A stretch of 64,000 nucleotides of DNA from Bacillus sp. ISL-7 (GCF_018613065.1 NZ_JAGGQW010000047.1:109436-173435); one strand, 5' to 3'; counted from the stretch's first letter, positions 17,896-27,467 are shown. A program made the numbers and translations. The notes: generated from the sequence alone by a model not told the origin.

Positions 17896-19398
17896 TCATG
17901 AAATTAAGTTCATCTTTATTGCCTTTACTGCTGCATCAATCCGGTTCTTTGCAGCTAATTTTTGAATGATGATAGAAATATAATCACGAACCGTATAGCT
18001 GCTTAGGTGAAGAACCGTTGCAGCCTCATTGATAGATGCACCCTCGGCGATCAATTTTAAAACTTCTTTCTCACGTTGTGTTAAGACGCCATTGGAGTTC
18101 GTAAATTGTTGAAGTGCCTCATCTCCAATAGAAAAAAGCAATTCCCCTGCATAATGCCCAAATTTTATTAATGTGGCCAAGGTTTGAATAGAAACTTTAA
18201 ATTGAGACTCTTCCCCTTTGTCCAAAAGGGCAATACCGATCAGTTTGCTTTTTGTTGGGACAAATATTGGTAATATCACTAGTGACTTTAATTTATATTC
18301 CTGGACATATTTTTTCGGTAACACTTCAGCAGCATCTGCAAAATAAAGGGGCTGAGAATGATTTAGTGTATGAAAATACTTTTTTAGTAGGGGGAGCTTA
18401 AATAATTCTTCCCTAATTTGCTGAATAGTGGGATTGCTTACATTATATCCAGAAACTCCGATTCCTTTGTCCTCGTATGGATTATACATAAATAGGGCAC
18501 AGCGATTAAAAGGCATATATTCTACTAAACCTTTAGTAATCGCCTTAACCGCCTCATCCGCACCTCGGGTACGTAGCAAGTGCTGTAAGAAGAGAAGTGA
18601 TGCATCTTTCCATTCCATCTTACTTTCAAGATGATGTAGTTTTAGCTGGCGTAAATACATCCCCCTAATAAATTCGATTTCATGATTGCTGATAGGATAG
18701 TCTTTATGTAGCAGACCTATTATCACGGTGTCATTCAAACAAGGAATTTGGACAATGGAAGCCTCGTCGCTGCTTGTTCCTAATAGTCTGGCAATCGCTG
18801 TAGATAAGTGGTCGATTTGACTTGCCTTTAAACCTTTGGACATTTCAATTAAAGGGGTATCTACTTGATTTAGTTCAGAACAGACAACACTATCCACCCG
18901 ATAATCATCCTGTCCTTTATTAACGACAGCTATCCAATTGATTGGAAAGACGTTAGTAGCGATAATAGTTTTTATCCATTTCTCATTTCGATCTTCTATA
19001 TCTTGTGTTAACAACGTCTGGTCAAGTATTTTCGAAAAAAAGGATTGGACTGCCTGATGATCGAGAAATGTTGAAGATTTATTTTCAGATAACAGCTTTT
19101 GAAATATATTTTCAATCGTTGTTAACAAGAATATTGACTCATTTTCATCATATTTGGAGGCGAAACGATTTTTCCATTCAGCAAGCAGGGAAAGAATGAA
19201 GGAGTCTACACTAGGGATTTTATCGTTAAGTACTTGTTGGAAGGCAATCTGGATTAGACAATCAAATTCATCCACTAAACTGTCCTTTCGGTATTTTAAT
19301 GTGGATAGAACTTCCTTCCATTCTTTCATAAATGGTTCATTAAGCCCAATAAGAATGGATAGTCCTTTTTGAATAAGCTGTTCCACTTTGTGCTCCAT
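17896..19398 (-). CDS. LuxR-type regulator with GAF-like sensory region
   Basis: A 500-residue regulator with an N-terminal helical region, a central GAF-like part (about 270-420; IGIALLDKGEESQF type beta strands) and a C-terminal LuxR HTH (about 435-500: LTQREKEVLKLIAEGASINEAATVL). The start at 19398 is chosen for GGTGGAGGTGG immediately upstream; the ORF could run to 19500 without a site. It is divergent from the DUF6230/DUF6114 cassette and separated by about 200 bases with repeat motifs, so it is a likely regulator of that cassette. The ligand is unknown. Confidence 0.8.
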   Translation of the reverse strand: MEHKVEQLIQKGLSILIGLNEPFMKEWKEVLSTLKYRKDSLVDEFDCLIQIAFQQVLNDKIPSVDSFILSLLAEWKNRFASKYDENESIFLLTTIENIFQKLLSENKSSTFLDHQAVQSFFSKILDQTLLTQDIEDRNEKWIKTIIATNVFPINWIAVVNKGQDDYRVDSVVCSELNQVDTPLIEMSKGLKASQIDHLSTAIARLLGTSSDEASIVQIPCLNDTVIIGLLHKDYPISNHEIEFIRGMYLRQLKLHHLESKMEWKDASLLFLQHLLRTRGADEAVKAITKGLVEYMPFNRCALFMYNPYEDKGIGVSGYNVSNPTIQQIREELFKLPLLKKYFHTLNHSQPLYFADAAEVLPKKYVQEYKLKSLVILPIFVPTKSKLIGIALLDKGEESQFKVSIQTLATLIKFGHYAGELLFSIGDEALQQFTNSNGVLTQREKEVLKLIAEGASINEAATVLHLSSYTVRDYISIIIQKLAAKNRIDAAVKAIKMNLIS

Positions 19399-19460
19399 GT
19401 TGGTTCCACCTCCACCAATAACCGTTTTAATATTCTTCGGTATAATTTTTTTCGATATGT

Positions 19461-19550
19461 CCGTAGTAGTAATCCGTACCCGACATTTGACGGGGTACAA
19501 GATTTTATACGATATATTTCGTGATTGTGGCGGTGAAATAACCGTAGTAA
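19461..19550. promoter_or_regulatory. divergent control region with inverted repeat
   Basis: GTACCC (19476-19481) and GGGTAC (19493-19498) form an inverted repeat, and CCGTAGTA occurs on both sides of it, at 19461 and again near 19543. These could be binding sites for the divergently encoded LuxR protein. This is inference from symmetry and position only. Confidence 0.4.
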
Positions 19551-19599
19551 GGTATTAAAAAGAATATTATTAAAAAATTCAGAAAGTAGGTGAGCGATT

Positions 19600-20175
19600 A
19601 TGGAAAATTCAATTCAGCTTGTTGAGGGGATGACAAGTAAAAGGGTTTTCTGGTCAGCATTAGGGTCGGGAATTCTGGTATTAACGCTGCTATTAGTCTC
19701 ATTTGGGATTTCGGGAGTAGCATATGCTGTCCCAATTGCTGGTGTGGGCGACTTTTATGTAGAGTTTGATAAATTGGAAGGGAATGGCTATACCTTTTTT
19801 CCAAAAATGGGTGAAACAAGCAGTGAAGATTCGGCTCCACAAGGCACAAATTTAATAGAAAATTTGACAATTGATAAGTTGCAATTATACAAGGATTTCA
19901 AGGTGGGCGGACATTGGATCCGAGTCAAGATTACCGCCTCCAAACCTGTACAGATTACCGGACTGCAGCACGATGCGAGTCTTATTGAAGCCGATGCAAA
20001 ATTCCAAAACTTAGCGCTAAAAGAAAATCATAGCGATGATTGGCAAAAACAATTCCAACAAACCTCCTCGAAAATTACCTTAGAGCATGCAAAGCTTAAA
20101 ACACACTATCTGTTTCAGAAAACGATTAATATGAACGGGATGAGGCTGACAGTTGAAAAGATTAATAAGAAATAA
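19600..20175 (+). CDS. DUF6230 family exported protein
   Basis: A 191-residue protein with one N-terminal membrane anchor (about 17-43) and an extracytoplasmic domain carrying FYVEFDKLEGNGYTFFP. The family is best known from actinobacteria, where automated pipelines sometimes label it cholesterol esterase without support; its function is unknown. The next gene encodes a DUF6114 membrane protein, the same pairing seen in Streptomyces. A FxIEADxVxGSGM motif in the third gene of the cassette resembles its core motif. Confidence 0.7.
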   Translation: MENSIQLVEGMTSKRVFWSALGSGILVLTLLLVSFGISGVAYAVPIAGVGDFYVEFDKLEGNGYTFFPKMGETSSEDSAPQGTNLIENLTIDKLQLYKDFKVGGHWIRVKITASKPVQITGLQHDASLIEADAKFQNLALKENHSDDWQKQFQQTSSKITLEHAKLKTHYLFQKTINMNGMRLTVEKINKK

Positions 20176-20192
20176 GGAATGGAGGAAAGTAG

Positions 20193-20579
20193 ATGGGATT
20201 TACTAAATGGCGAAAAAGCCGGCCGCTGTGGGGTGCTTTGATTACCATAATCAGCGGACTCATGATTTCATGGGTGCCTTTAAACCTATATTTAAGTACA
20301 TTCCTTCCAGGGTCGATAGCTATCATAGGCTTACTTTTTGGCGGACTACTTATATTGATTGGAATTGTGGCCATATTCTTTCCAAATGCTTCTAAAATTC
20401 TAGGAATCTTTACTATTTTTCTATCAATACTTTCTGTTATTGGAGCATTAGGAGGGTTTCTTTTTGGCACGATATTTGGGATCTTCGGGGGAGCATTGCT
20501 GATGGCCTGGAGTCTGGCACCAGTCAAAGTAAAAGTAACACCTCCAACTGAGATGGAAAAAATGGCCCAGACTTTCTAA
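20193..20579 (+). CDS. DUF6114 family membrane protein
   Basis: A 128-residue protein starting with GFTKWRKSRPLWGAL, followed by about four hydrophobic helices rich in Gly and Ile (about 13-118), matching DUF6114. GGAGG precedes the ATG. The gene is 17 bases after the DUF6230 gene and 13 bases before the repeat-protein gene, so the three form an operon. The biochemical role is unknown. Confidence 0.7.
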   Translation: MGFTKWRKSRPLWGALITIISGLMISWVPLNLYLSTFLPGSIAIIGLLFGGLLILIGIVAIFFPNASKILGIFTIFLSILSVIGALGGFLFGTIFGIFGGALLMAWSLAPVKVKVTPPTEMEKMAQTF

Positions 20580-20592
20580 AGGAGATCAAAAA

Positions 20593-21828
20593 ATGTGGTG
20601 GAAAAGTAAGATGATCTTGTTAAGCTTATGTCTCCCGTTGATGTTATTAACAATTTTCGCTAATGGTGGAGCAGTTAAGGCGGAAGAACAAACTACAGAT
20701 GGTTTTGTAATTGAGGCAGACCGAGTCGTTGGTTCGGGTATGACTGCAAACATCATTAAACAAGAAACCTCTACAAATAGTGGTAAACTAATGCTGCGTT
20801 TTCATTATAAATCCGCAATAATTTATGGAATGAAATTAACCAAGCAGGTAAATTCCCCAAAGGGTCCTGTAAGTATTAGTTTAAAAGCAAATGGACCTGT
20901 TAGTGTAAGGAATATGACTGTTGATACATCGGCTTTTGTCTTTAAAGGGGCTTGTGTAAAGGCATCAGAAACTGTTCCAGAGCTTGGGATGGAGCAGGTG
21001 GTCATGGTGGCTCATTTCATGGAATCAGAGAATAGTATTATTAAGCAGTTAGTTCTTAATACGGTTTCCGGTCAATCAACTGCACCCAAGCCCGAAAGGC
21101 TGAAAATTATTCAAGATTTAAGCTCTCTTCCACTTCATCAATTGGATAAAGAGCTTGATAAAATTTCAAGTGGACATATGCCTCTCACGTGTGAAGAGGG
21201 TTCCAAAATAGTGGAGTCACCTGATGCGATTGGAAAAATCACTGAACCGGTTGAAGATGTGATTGAAGTCGTGACCAAACCATTGAAAACAATTCCAAAA
21301 CCATTGGAACCGATAGTAGATCCACTCAAGCCAATAGTGAAGCCTTTAGAACCAGTAACAGAACCACTTGAGCCAGTTTTGAAACAGCTCGAGCCTCCAA
21401 CAAAAAAGTTTGAGCCAGTTTTGAAACAGCTCGAGCCTCCAACGAAAAAGTTTGTGACGGTTTTGAATCCACTTAAGCCTTTAACAAAGTCGCTTGACCC
21501 AGTAGTCAGCGGAACTACGGAAAAGGTGGAACAGATTGTAAAATCCGTTTGTGAACAAATGGAGGATGCAAAGGGAGTAATTAATAAGGAACTAGCCCTG
21601 TCTCTAATTGATGAAGCCATTGAAAAGAAAATATTATTGAGTAGTGTCTGCCGAGGTGACACATCACTGACAAAAGAACTTCAAAGCTTGGAAGAGGGTT
21701 TATTAAAATCACTCGGTCTTATTGATTTAATAGGAAAAGTCGTACCTGAGGATCCAATTGAACAGTTGAATAAAATGCGTGAAAAAGTTGCAAAGGAAAA
21801 GGAGGGAGCCATTATTTTTTCACCATAG
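20593..21828 (+). CDS. secreted heptad-repeat protein of unknown function
   Basis: A 411-residue exported protein. Residues 1-30 are a signal peptide. Residues 35-150 are a domain whose FVIEADRVVGSGM resembles the core of the DUF6230 protein two genes upstream. From about 217 to 307 it carries roughly eleven Pro-rich 7-residue units of the type KPLEPIV/EPLEPVL/KQLEPPT. The C-terminal part is helical. Two units are an exact 42-bp DNA duplication (21370-21453) apart from one base. No enzyme motif is seen. It may be a wall-spanning stalk or surface protein. Confidence 0.6.
   Translation: MWWKSKMILLSLCLPLMLLTIFANGGAVKAEEQTTDGFVIEADRVVGSGMTANIIKQETSTNSGKLMLRFHYKSAIIYGMKLTKQVNSPKGPVSISLKANGPVSVRNMTVDTSAFVFKGACVKASETVPELGMEQVVMVAHFMESENSIIKQLVLNTVSGQSTAPKPERLKIIQDLSSLPLHQLDKELDKISSGHMPLTCEEGSKIVESPDAIGKITEPVEDVIEVVTKPLKTIPKPLEPIVDPLKPIVKPLEPVTEPLEPVLKQLEPPTKKFEPVLKQLEPPTKKFVTVLNPLKPLTKSLDPVVSGTTEKVEQIVKSVCEQMEDAKGVINKELALSLIDEAIEKKILLSSVCRGDTSLTKELQSLEEGLLKSLGLIDLIGKVVPEDPIEQLNKMREKVAKEKEGAIIFSP
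21370..21453 (+). repeat. 42-bp tandem duplication encoding two heptads
   Basis: Two adjacent 42-bp copies (21370-21411 and 21412-21453) differ at one position (ACAAAA versus ACGAAA). Each encodes EPVLKQLEPPTKKF. This indicates recent unit duplication in the repeat protein. Confidence 0.9.
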
Positions 21829-21858
21829 AAAAAAGAGCAGGGAGTCCTTGCTCTTTTT
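21829..21858 (+). terminator. bidirectional rho-independent terminator
   Basis: AAAAAGAGCA pairs with TGCTCTTTTT. It serves the repeat-protein operon and the convergent aminopeptidase gene. Confidence 0.88.
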
Positions 21859-21867
21859 GTGCTTAGA

Positions 21868-23100
21868 TTAGAAAGCCCAGTTTCCACCTCGAAATACGGG
21901 TTCTGTTTTGCCATCAGCGGTGATTCCATCGATGTCCATCTCCGTGGAACCAATCATGAAATCAACGTGAGTGATACTTTCGTTCAGACCGTTCTCTTTC
22001 AATTCTTCGGAAGACATTTTCTTGCCGCCTTCGATACAAAAAGCATAGGCACTGCCGATCGCTAAATGGTTTGAGGCATTTTCATCAAACAGTGTATTGA
22101 AGAACAGGACATTTGATTGGGAAATGGGTGAGTTATATGGTACAAGTGCAACCTCCCCAAGATAATGTGAGCCTTCGTCTGTATCGACAAGACGCTTAAG
22201 GATCTCTTCGCCTTCTTCGGCCTTTACCCCAACAATTTTTCCATTTTCGAACGTAATCGAAAAGCGGTCAATAATATTTCCACCATAGCTTAAAGGCTTT
22301 GTGCTAGCAACTGTTCCATTAACACCAGTTTTATAAGGAACAGTGAACACTTCCTCTGTCGGCATGTTGGCCATAAACTCGAAGCCTTTCTCATTTACAC
22401 TGCCTGCGCCCACCCAGATGTGTTTTTCAGGAAGTTCAATTGTTAAATCCGTACCAGGGGCAGTGTAATGGAGCTTTTGGTATCTTTTTTCATTTAAATA
22501 ATGAACTTTTTCATGAAGGGTTTCATCATGTTTTTTCCAGGCTTCTACTGGATTTTCAACGTCTGCACGCACGGCTTTGAAAATCGCATCCCAAAGTTTG
22601 CTTACTTGGTTTTCAGCAGGCTCATCCGGGAAAACTTTAGCTGCCCATGCCGGCGCGGCAGCTGCAATAACAGTCCAACTCACCTTATCTGATTGTGCTG
22701 CCTTCCGGTAATTCGCCAGTGCTTTTCCAGCAGCTTTATTGAAGTTGGCAATCCGTTCTGGATTCACGCCTTTTAGCAAATCAGGACTAGTCGAAATAAC
22801 CGACATAAAGGCAGCGCCTTGATCGGCTAGATCATCCATTTCTTTGGCACGCCAAACAGGGTACTCAAGGAATGCCTCATCGGGAGCTAAGTCATATTTT
22901 GTTCTCGTAACGGTATCGTCGTTCCAGTTAACGATGACATTTTGTGCACCAGTTTCGTATGCCTTTTTAACAATCAGACGAACAAATTCGGCCGCATCTA
23001 AGGTGGCGTTTACGACTAAGGTTTGACCTTTCTGAACATTTACGCCCACTTTAACGGCTAGTTCAGCATATTTTTCAAGGTTTTTTTGAAATTCACTCAT
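21868..23100 (-). CDS. ampS: aminopeptidase, M29 family (AmpS)
   Basis: A 410-residue cytosolic metallo-aminopeptidase of the M29 (thermophilic aminopeptidase) family, the same length as B. subtilis AmpS. C-terminal metal-ligand motifs are visible: HYLGEVALV, FFNTLFDENASNHLAIGSAY, and HVDFMIGS with the terminal GNWAF. It removes N-terminal residues from peptides. Single gene, with GGAGA before the ATG. Confidence 0.95.
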   Translation of the reverse strand: MSEFQKNLEKYAELAVKVGVNVQKGQTLVVNATLDAAEFVRLIVKKAYETGAQNVIVNWNDDTVTRTKYDLAPDEAFLEYPVWRAKEMDDLADQGAAFMSVISTSPDLLKGVNPERIANFNKAAGKALANYRKAAQSDKVSWTVIAAAAPAWAAKVFPDEPAENQVSKLWDAIFKAVRADVENPVEAWKKHDETLHEKVHYLNEKRYQKLHYTAPGTDLTIELPEKHIWVGAGSVNEKGFEFMANMPTEEVFTVPYKTGVNGTVASTKPLSYGGNIIDRFSITFENGKIVGVKAEEGEEILKRLVDTDEGSHYLGEVALVPYNSPISQSNVLFFNTLFDENASNHLAIGSAYAFCIEGGKKMSSEELKENGLNESITHVDFMIGSTEMDIDGITADGKTEPVFRGGNWAF

Positions 23101-23196
23101 ATGTACGTCTCCTTTTCATCTGGATCTTCCTTTATTGTAGCGTTTCCAATTGGAAAAGGAAACAGAAAGCCATTAAGCAAAAGGATTCCTGATAAA

Positions 23197-23230
23197 AACA
23201 AAAAAACAGTAAAGATTTTCATCTTTACTG
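23197..23230 (-). terminator. rho-independent terminator of the 38-aa gene
   Basis: On the minus strand CAGTAAAGAT-GAAA-ATCTTTACTG is followed by TTTTTTTG. The stem overlaps the stop codon of the small gene. Confidence 0.85.
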
Positions 23231-23341
23231 CAACTTGCTGCCGTATACTTTTATATTTAAATAAACACCTGCGGAAAATAGGACTAAAAATGTAATAATT
23301 CCTGACAATGAAGTTGGAGCCATGAACTGGGATAATTCCAT
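23225..23341 (-). CDS. small single-pass membrane protein (38 aa)
   Basis: A 38-residue ORF beginning MELSQFMAPTSLSG, with a GGGGCGGTGG-type site just before the ATG and its own terminator overlapping the stop. A single hydrophobic helix spans about residues 13-30. The promoter region and terminator make this a genuine independent gene rather than a chance frame. No family is recognised. Confidence 0.65.
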   Translation of the reverse strand: MELSQFMAPTSLSGIITFLVLFSAGVYLNIKVYGSKLQ

Positions 23342-23504
23342 TTTTTCCACCGCCCCTATAATATTAACTTTTGAAAGTTAATTATAATACAAATTAGGTA
23401 AATGTGAACATTTTGTACAATTTTCTAAGATTTATTGACATGCGATAGCATTTTCTAGGATCTCGCACCTTCCGCTCCAATCACTTATCGGACAACTCAT
23501 TTTG

Positions 23505-25595
23505 TTAGTCTTGATTTTTTAAGGCTTGTTTCAGTAAATCACCTAAGCTTGTTCCAAAATCCTCTTTTTGCGTATATTTCTGGACAAGTTTTTGTGCTTC
23601 TTTCTTATTAACTGCTTTTTTCTTGTCTTCTGCTTTTTCAACGACATTGCATCGGCGGCATTGGAAGTAGGCGCCTGCTTTCCCGTCATGAATCTCCATT
23701 TTTTTATGGCACTGTGGACAGCGGCGATTAGAAAGCTTCGGGTCCTTTCTTTTCCGAAATGAACACTCAGGACTTGAGCAAACAAGAATTTTCCCATCCT
23801 TTGTATTTCTTTCCTTTAAGAATTCGTTACATTCTGGACATCTCGAGCCGGTTAAATTGTGAGCCCGGTACGTTTTGTCGCTCGTTTTTATTTCGGAAAC
23901 CAGCTGCTCTGTTTGACGGCGAATTTTTTGTAAAAAGGCTTTTGGGTCTGCCTTTCCTTTTGAGATTCGTTCCAGTTCCTGCTCCCATTTGGCCGTCAGT
24001 TCCGGTGACTTTAATTCATCATTGACAAGGTCTATTAGTTGTTTGCCTTTTTTCGTTGGATGAAAGCGTCCATTTTGTCGTTCAACGACTTCTGTTTCCA
24101 CAAGCCTTTCAATAATTTCTGCTCTGGTTGCTGGGGTTCCTAAACCGAATTTCTCCATTTGAGCTAGAACATCTGCTTCAGAATAACGCTGCGGCGGTTC
24201 GGTCCATTTTTGGTTCATGGAGCTATTTTTAACCGTAAAGGACTGACCTTGAGCTAATTTTTGCAGGCCAGTTACAGCATGTTCAGTATCTTCTTTTCCT
24301 AAGACTTTCTTAAAGCCCAAATCGATTACATTTGTTTCTTTTGCTGTAAATGTCTCGCCTTCTACCTTGAAGGTAGCCTGAATGGTTTCATATTCATAAG
24401 CAGGTAAAAACAAAGCTAAGAACCGTCTAGCAATGATATCGTATAGTTTTCTTTCATCTGAATCGAGTTCACTAAGATTCAGCCGTTGTTCCGTAGGAAT
24501 AATGGCATGGTGATCCGATACCTTTTCATTGTTAAAAACGCGTTTGGCAAGTACTATACCCCTATTTGCAAGAAGAGGGCGGACCTCATCCTTATATCCA
24601 GAAGCCATTCCTTGCAGGCGGTCTGTCATTGTGTTCATCATATCTGTTGTTAAATAGCGTGAATCGGTTCTTGGATAAGTAACTAATTTGTATTGCTCGT
24701 AAAGACGCTGTAAAACGGTCGAAGTCTTTTTTGCAGAAAAACCAAATCGCTTATTGGCATCACGCTGTAGCTCTGTTAAATCATAGGGTAGAGGCTGCGG
24801 CTCTGATTTTTTCTTTCGCTCAATTTTTTCAAGCACAGCCTTTTTCCCATTGATTTTAGATTGGATCGCTTCCGCTTTTACTTTATCGAAAATGCGCTTT
24901 TCATTGTCTCGTTCCCAATCAGTTGAAAGCGGGCCGATTTCTGCCCGAATTGTCCAATATTCCTTTGGTACAAAAGATTGAATCTGCTGCTCACGCTCAA
25001 GAGCAAGTGCAAGCGTAGGGGTTTGAACCCGACCTGCAGATAGAGGATCCTTGTATTTGGTGGTCAATGCTCTTGTCACATTTAGACCAATTAACCAATC
25101 AGCCACTGCTCGGCAAACTGCTGAATGGTAGAGGTCCTCAAACTGTTTGCCTGGTTTTAATTGTTTGAACCCATCCTTTATAGCCTTATCTGTTTGTGAA
25201 GAAATCCATAATCTCTTTAAAGGTTTGTTCCAGTGGAGTTTTTCAAGAATCCAGCGGGCAACCAGTTCGCCTTCACGACCTGCATCCGTTGCAATGATAC
25301 ATTCGTTAATATCTTTCCGTTTGGCTAACGCTTCAATGGCTCGGAATTGATGGTTTGTTTGCTTCATGACCATCAGGCCCATTTTTTGTGGAATGATCGG
25401 TAAATCTTCCAAATTCCATGTTTTATATTTTGTGTCATAATGCTCAGGCATTTTTAATTCAATTAAGTGTCCAAGGGCCCATGTGACAATATATTGATTG
25501 CCTTCCATATAGCTTTTATGTTTTTGATTGCAGCCAAGGACACGAGCTAGTTCACGAGCCACACTTGGCTTTTCTGCAAGTACGAGAGATTTCAT
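23505..25595 (-). CDS. topB: DNA topoisomerase III (type IA)
   Basis: A 696-residue type IA topoisomerase. An N-terminal Toprim domain (LAEKPSVARELARVLG, then the acidic DAGREGE) is followed by the core with catalytic Tyr307 in YPRTDSRYL. Two C-terminal Cys4-type zinc-ribbon regions follow (CPECN with CSSPEC, CPQCH with CRRCN). It decatenates and relaxes single-stranded or negatively supercoiled DNA. Monocistronic. Confidence 0.96.
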   Translation of the reverse strand: MKSLVLAEKPSVARELARVLGCNQKHKSYMEGNQYIVTWALGHLIELKMPEHYDTKYKTWNLEDLPIIPQKMGLMVMKQTNHQFRAIEALAKRKDINECIIATDAGREGELVARWILEKLHWNKPLKRLWISSQTDKAIKDGFKQLKPGKQFEDLYHSAVCRAVADWLIGLNVTRALTTKYKDPLSAGRVQTPTLALALEREQQIQSFVPKEYWTIRAEIGPLSTDWERDNEKRIFDKVKAEAIQSKINGKKAVLEKIERKKKSEPQPLPYDLTELQRDANKRFGFSAKKTSTVLQRLYEQYKLVTYPRTDSRYLTTDMMNTMTDRLQGMASGYKDEVRPLLANRGIVLAKRVFNNEKVSDHHAIIPTEQRLNLSELDSDERKLYDIIARRFLALFLPAYEYETIQATFKVEGETFTAKETNVIDLGFKKVLGKEDTEHAVTGLQKLAQGQSFTVKNSSMNQKWTEPPQRYSEADVLAQMEKFGLGTPATRAEIIERLVETEVVERQNGRFHPTKKGKQLIDLVNDELKSPELTAKWEQELERISKGKADPKAFLQKIRRQTEQLVSEIKTSDKTYRAHNLTGSRCPECNEFLKERNTKDGKILVCSSPECSFRKRKDPKLSNRRCPQCHKKMEIHDGKAGAYFQCRRCNVVEKAEDKKKAVNKKEAQKLVQKYTQKEDFGTSLGDLLKQALKNQD

Positions 25596-25940
25596 AATTA
25601 CTCCTTTCGGGTAAATCCAATTTGACCTTTTTATAGTATAACGGAACTTTCCTTTATTTTAAATCGTTGTAGCTCATACGCCGCTAAACCGGCGATTCTG
25701 CTTTTCATTATTATCGTACTAAAGTGTTATCGTGCTAAAATTCAGAAAATTAAATTGACAGATAAGCTTCTCATCACATACAATAATTATCATTAAGATA
25801 GTTAAAGAATGGAATGATCCCATGAGGCATCTAATAATATTCAATCAATTAATCATAAAAGAGGCTGGACTCCAAATCAATTAGATTCGGAATCCAGCCT
25901 CTTTCTTTATTATACTACAGTGGTAGAGGAGAGAGACAAT
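25596..25940 (+). promoter_or_regulatory. hutH promoter and structured leader
   Basis: The 345-base gap between topB and hutH holds a direct repeat TTATCGTACTAAA/TTATCGTGCTAAA (25711 and 25727, 16-base period). A strong promoter follows, TTGACA (25755-25760) and TACAAT (25779-25784), 18 bases apart. About 75 bases further on, 25858-25905 forms a long hairpin (AGAGGCTGGA with TCCAGCCTCT) followed by a T-rich run, just before the hutH ribosome-binding site. A terminator-like stem inside the leader suggests attenuation, as HutP controls hutH in B. subtilis. No hutP gene is present in the window. Confidence 0.6.
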
Positions 25941-27467
25941 ATGATCACACTTACAGGTGGAAGCTTAACATTAGAGCAGATGAAAGGTGTATTATTTGGC
26001 AAGCAAAAGGTTAATGCTTCAGACAAGAGTATGGAAGCAGTCAAGAAGAGCCGTGAAGCAGTAGAAAGAATTGTATCAGAATCAAAGGTAGTTTATGGAA
26101 TTACGACTGGATTTGGAAAATTCAGCGATGTACTTATCGATAAGAATCATGTTCAAGACCTGCAGCTTAATTTAATTCGTTCCCATGCATGCGGGGTAGG
26201 CGAACCTTTTCCGGAAATTGTTTCTAAAGCGATGGTCCTTCTCCGTGCTAACGCACTACTAAAGGGCTTTTCCGGGGTCAGACCTATTGTTATTGAAAAG
26301 TTATTAGAGTTAGTGAATAAAGATATCATTCCTGTCATCCCACAGCAAGGTTCCCTTGGTGCGAGCGGTGATTTAGCCCCGCTTTCTCACCTTGCCTTAG
26401 TTCTAATTGGGGAAGGAGAGGTATTTTACAAAGGTAAGCAGAGAGATGCTTTTGATGTGCTCCAGTTAGAAGGGATTTTACCCGTAACATTGGAAGCAAA
26501 AGAAGGTCTAGCTCTAATTAATGGTACTCAAGCGATGACAGCAATGGGTGTTATTGGTTACTTGGAGGCAGAACAGTTAGCACATGAAAGTGAGCTGATT
26601 GCTGCAATGACAATGGAAGGGTTAAACGGAATTATCGATGCATTTGCAGAAGAAGTTCATGTCGCAAGGGGATACAAACAGCAGATTGACACAGCAGCGA
26701 GAATTCGTCGTTATTTAAGCGATAGTTTATTGACAACACAGCAGGGCGAGTTACGGGTTCAAGATGCTTATTCTCTCCGCTGCATTCCACAAGTTCACGG
26801 GGCATCTTGGCAGGCCTTGGATTATGTGAAAGAGAAATTAGAGATCGAAATGAATGCAGCAACGGATAATCCATTAATTTTTGATAATGGAGAAAAGGTG
26901 ATTTCTGGGGGGAACTTCCACGGGCAGCCCATAGCTTTTGCAATGGATTTTATGAAGATTGCCGTAGCGGAGCTAGCAAATATCTCGGAAAGACGAATTG
27001 AAAGATTAGTCAATCCACAGCTTAATGATTTACCGGCTTTCCTAAGTCCTGAACCTGGTTTGCAATCAGGTGCAATGATTATGCAATATGCGGCAGCAGC
27101 GCTTGTTTCAGAAAATAAAACACTCGCACATCCTGCCAGTGTCGACTCGATTCCCTCTTCCGCAAACCAAGAGGACCATGTAAGTATGGGAACAATTGCT
27201 TCTAGGCATGCTTATCAAATTATCCAGAATGCACGCAGAGTTATCGCAATTGAACTAATTTGTGCCATGCAGGCGGTTGAAATTCGCGGGATCGAAAAAA
27301 TGGCATCTCATACCAGGGTTTTTTATGATAAGGGCCGCGAACAGGTAGCTTCGATTAAACAAGACAGGGTGTTTTCCAAGGACATCGAAAAAGCAGCTAA
27401 ATGGCTTAAAACAATTGAATTTTCACATTTTATTAGAAATTTAAGTATGGAAAAAGGCCAATTCTAG
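25941..27467 (+). CDS. hutH: histidine ammonia-lyase
   Basis: A 508-residue enzyme, the same length as B. subtilis HutH. It deaminates histidine to urocanate using an MIO cofactor formed from Ala141-Ser142-Gly143 in [11 protein letters not shown]. The family GGNFHGQP and the C-terminal [12 protein letters not shown] are present. The start at 25941 follows GAGGAGAGA; the frame extends to 25920 without support. The rest of the hut pathway (U, I, G, M, P) is not adjacent. Confidence 0.96.
   Translation: MITLTGGSLTLEQMKGVLFGKQKVNASDKSMEAVKKSREAVERIVSESKVVYGITTGFGKFSDVLIDKNHVQDLQLNLIRSHACGVGEPFPEIVSKAMVLLRANALLKGFSGVRPIVIEKLLELVNKDIIPVIPQQGSLGASGDLAPLSHLALVLIGEGEVFYKGKQRDAFDVLQLEGILPVTLEAKEGLALINGTQAMTAMGVIGYLEAEQLAHESELIAAMTMEGLNGIIDAFAEEVHVARGYKQQIDTAARIRRYLSDSLLTTQQGELRVQDAYSLRCIPQVHGASWQALDYVKEKLEIEMNAATDNPLIFDNGEKVISGGNFHGQPIAFAMDFMKIAVAELANISERRIERLVNPQLNDLPAFLSPEPGLQSGAMIMQYAAAALVSENKTLAHPASVDSIPSSANQEDHVSMGTIASRHAYQIIQNARRVIAIELICAMQAVEIRGIEKMASHTRVFYDKGREQVASIKQDRVFSKDIEKAAKWLKTIEFSHFIRNLSMEKGQF

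Noticed and set aside
21241..21520. CRISPR-like array
   Set aside because: The repeats are contiguous, in frame, and encode protein heptads; there are no unique spacers.
21138..21662. 174-codon minus-strand ORF opposite the repeat protein
   Set aside because: It is the low-complexity shadow of the Pro-rich repeats, with Gly/Ser repeats and no start signal.
25779..25800. Fur-box-like ATTATCATTA in the hutH promoter
   Set aside because: Only about half of the 19-bp Fur consensus is matched and histidine degradation is not an expected target.
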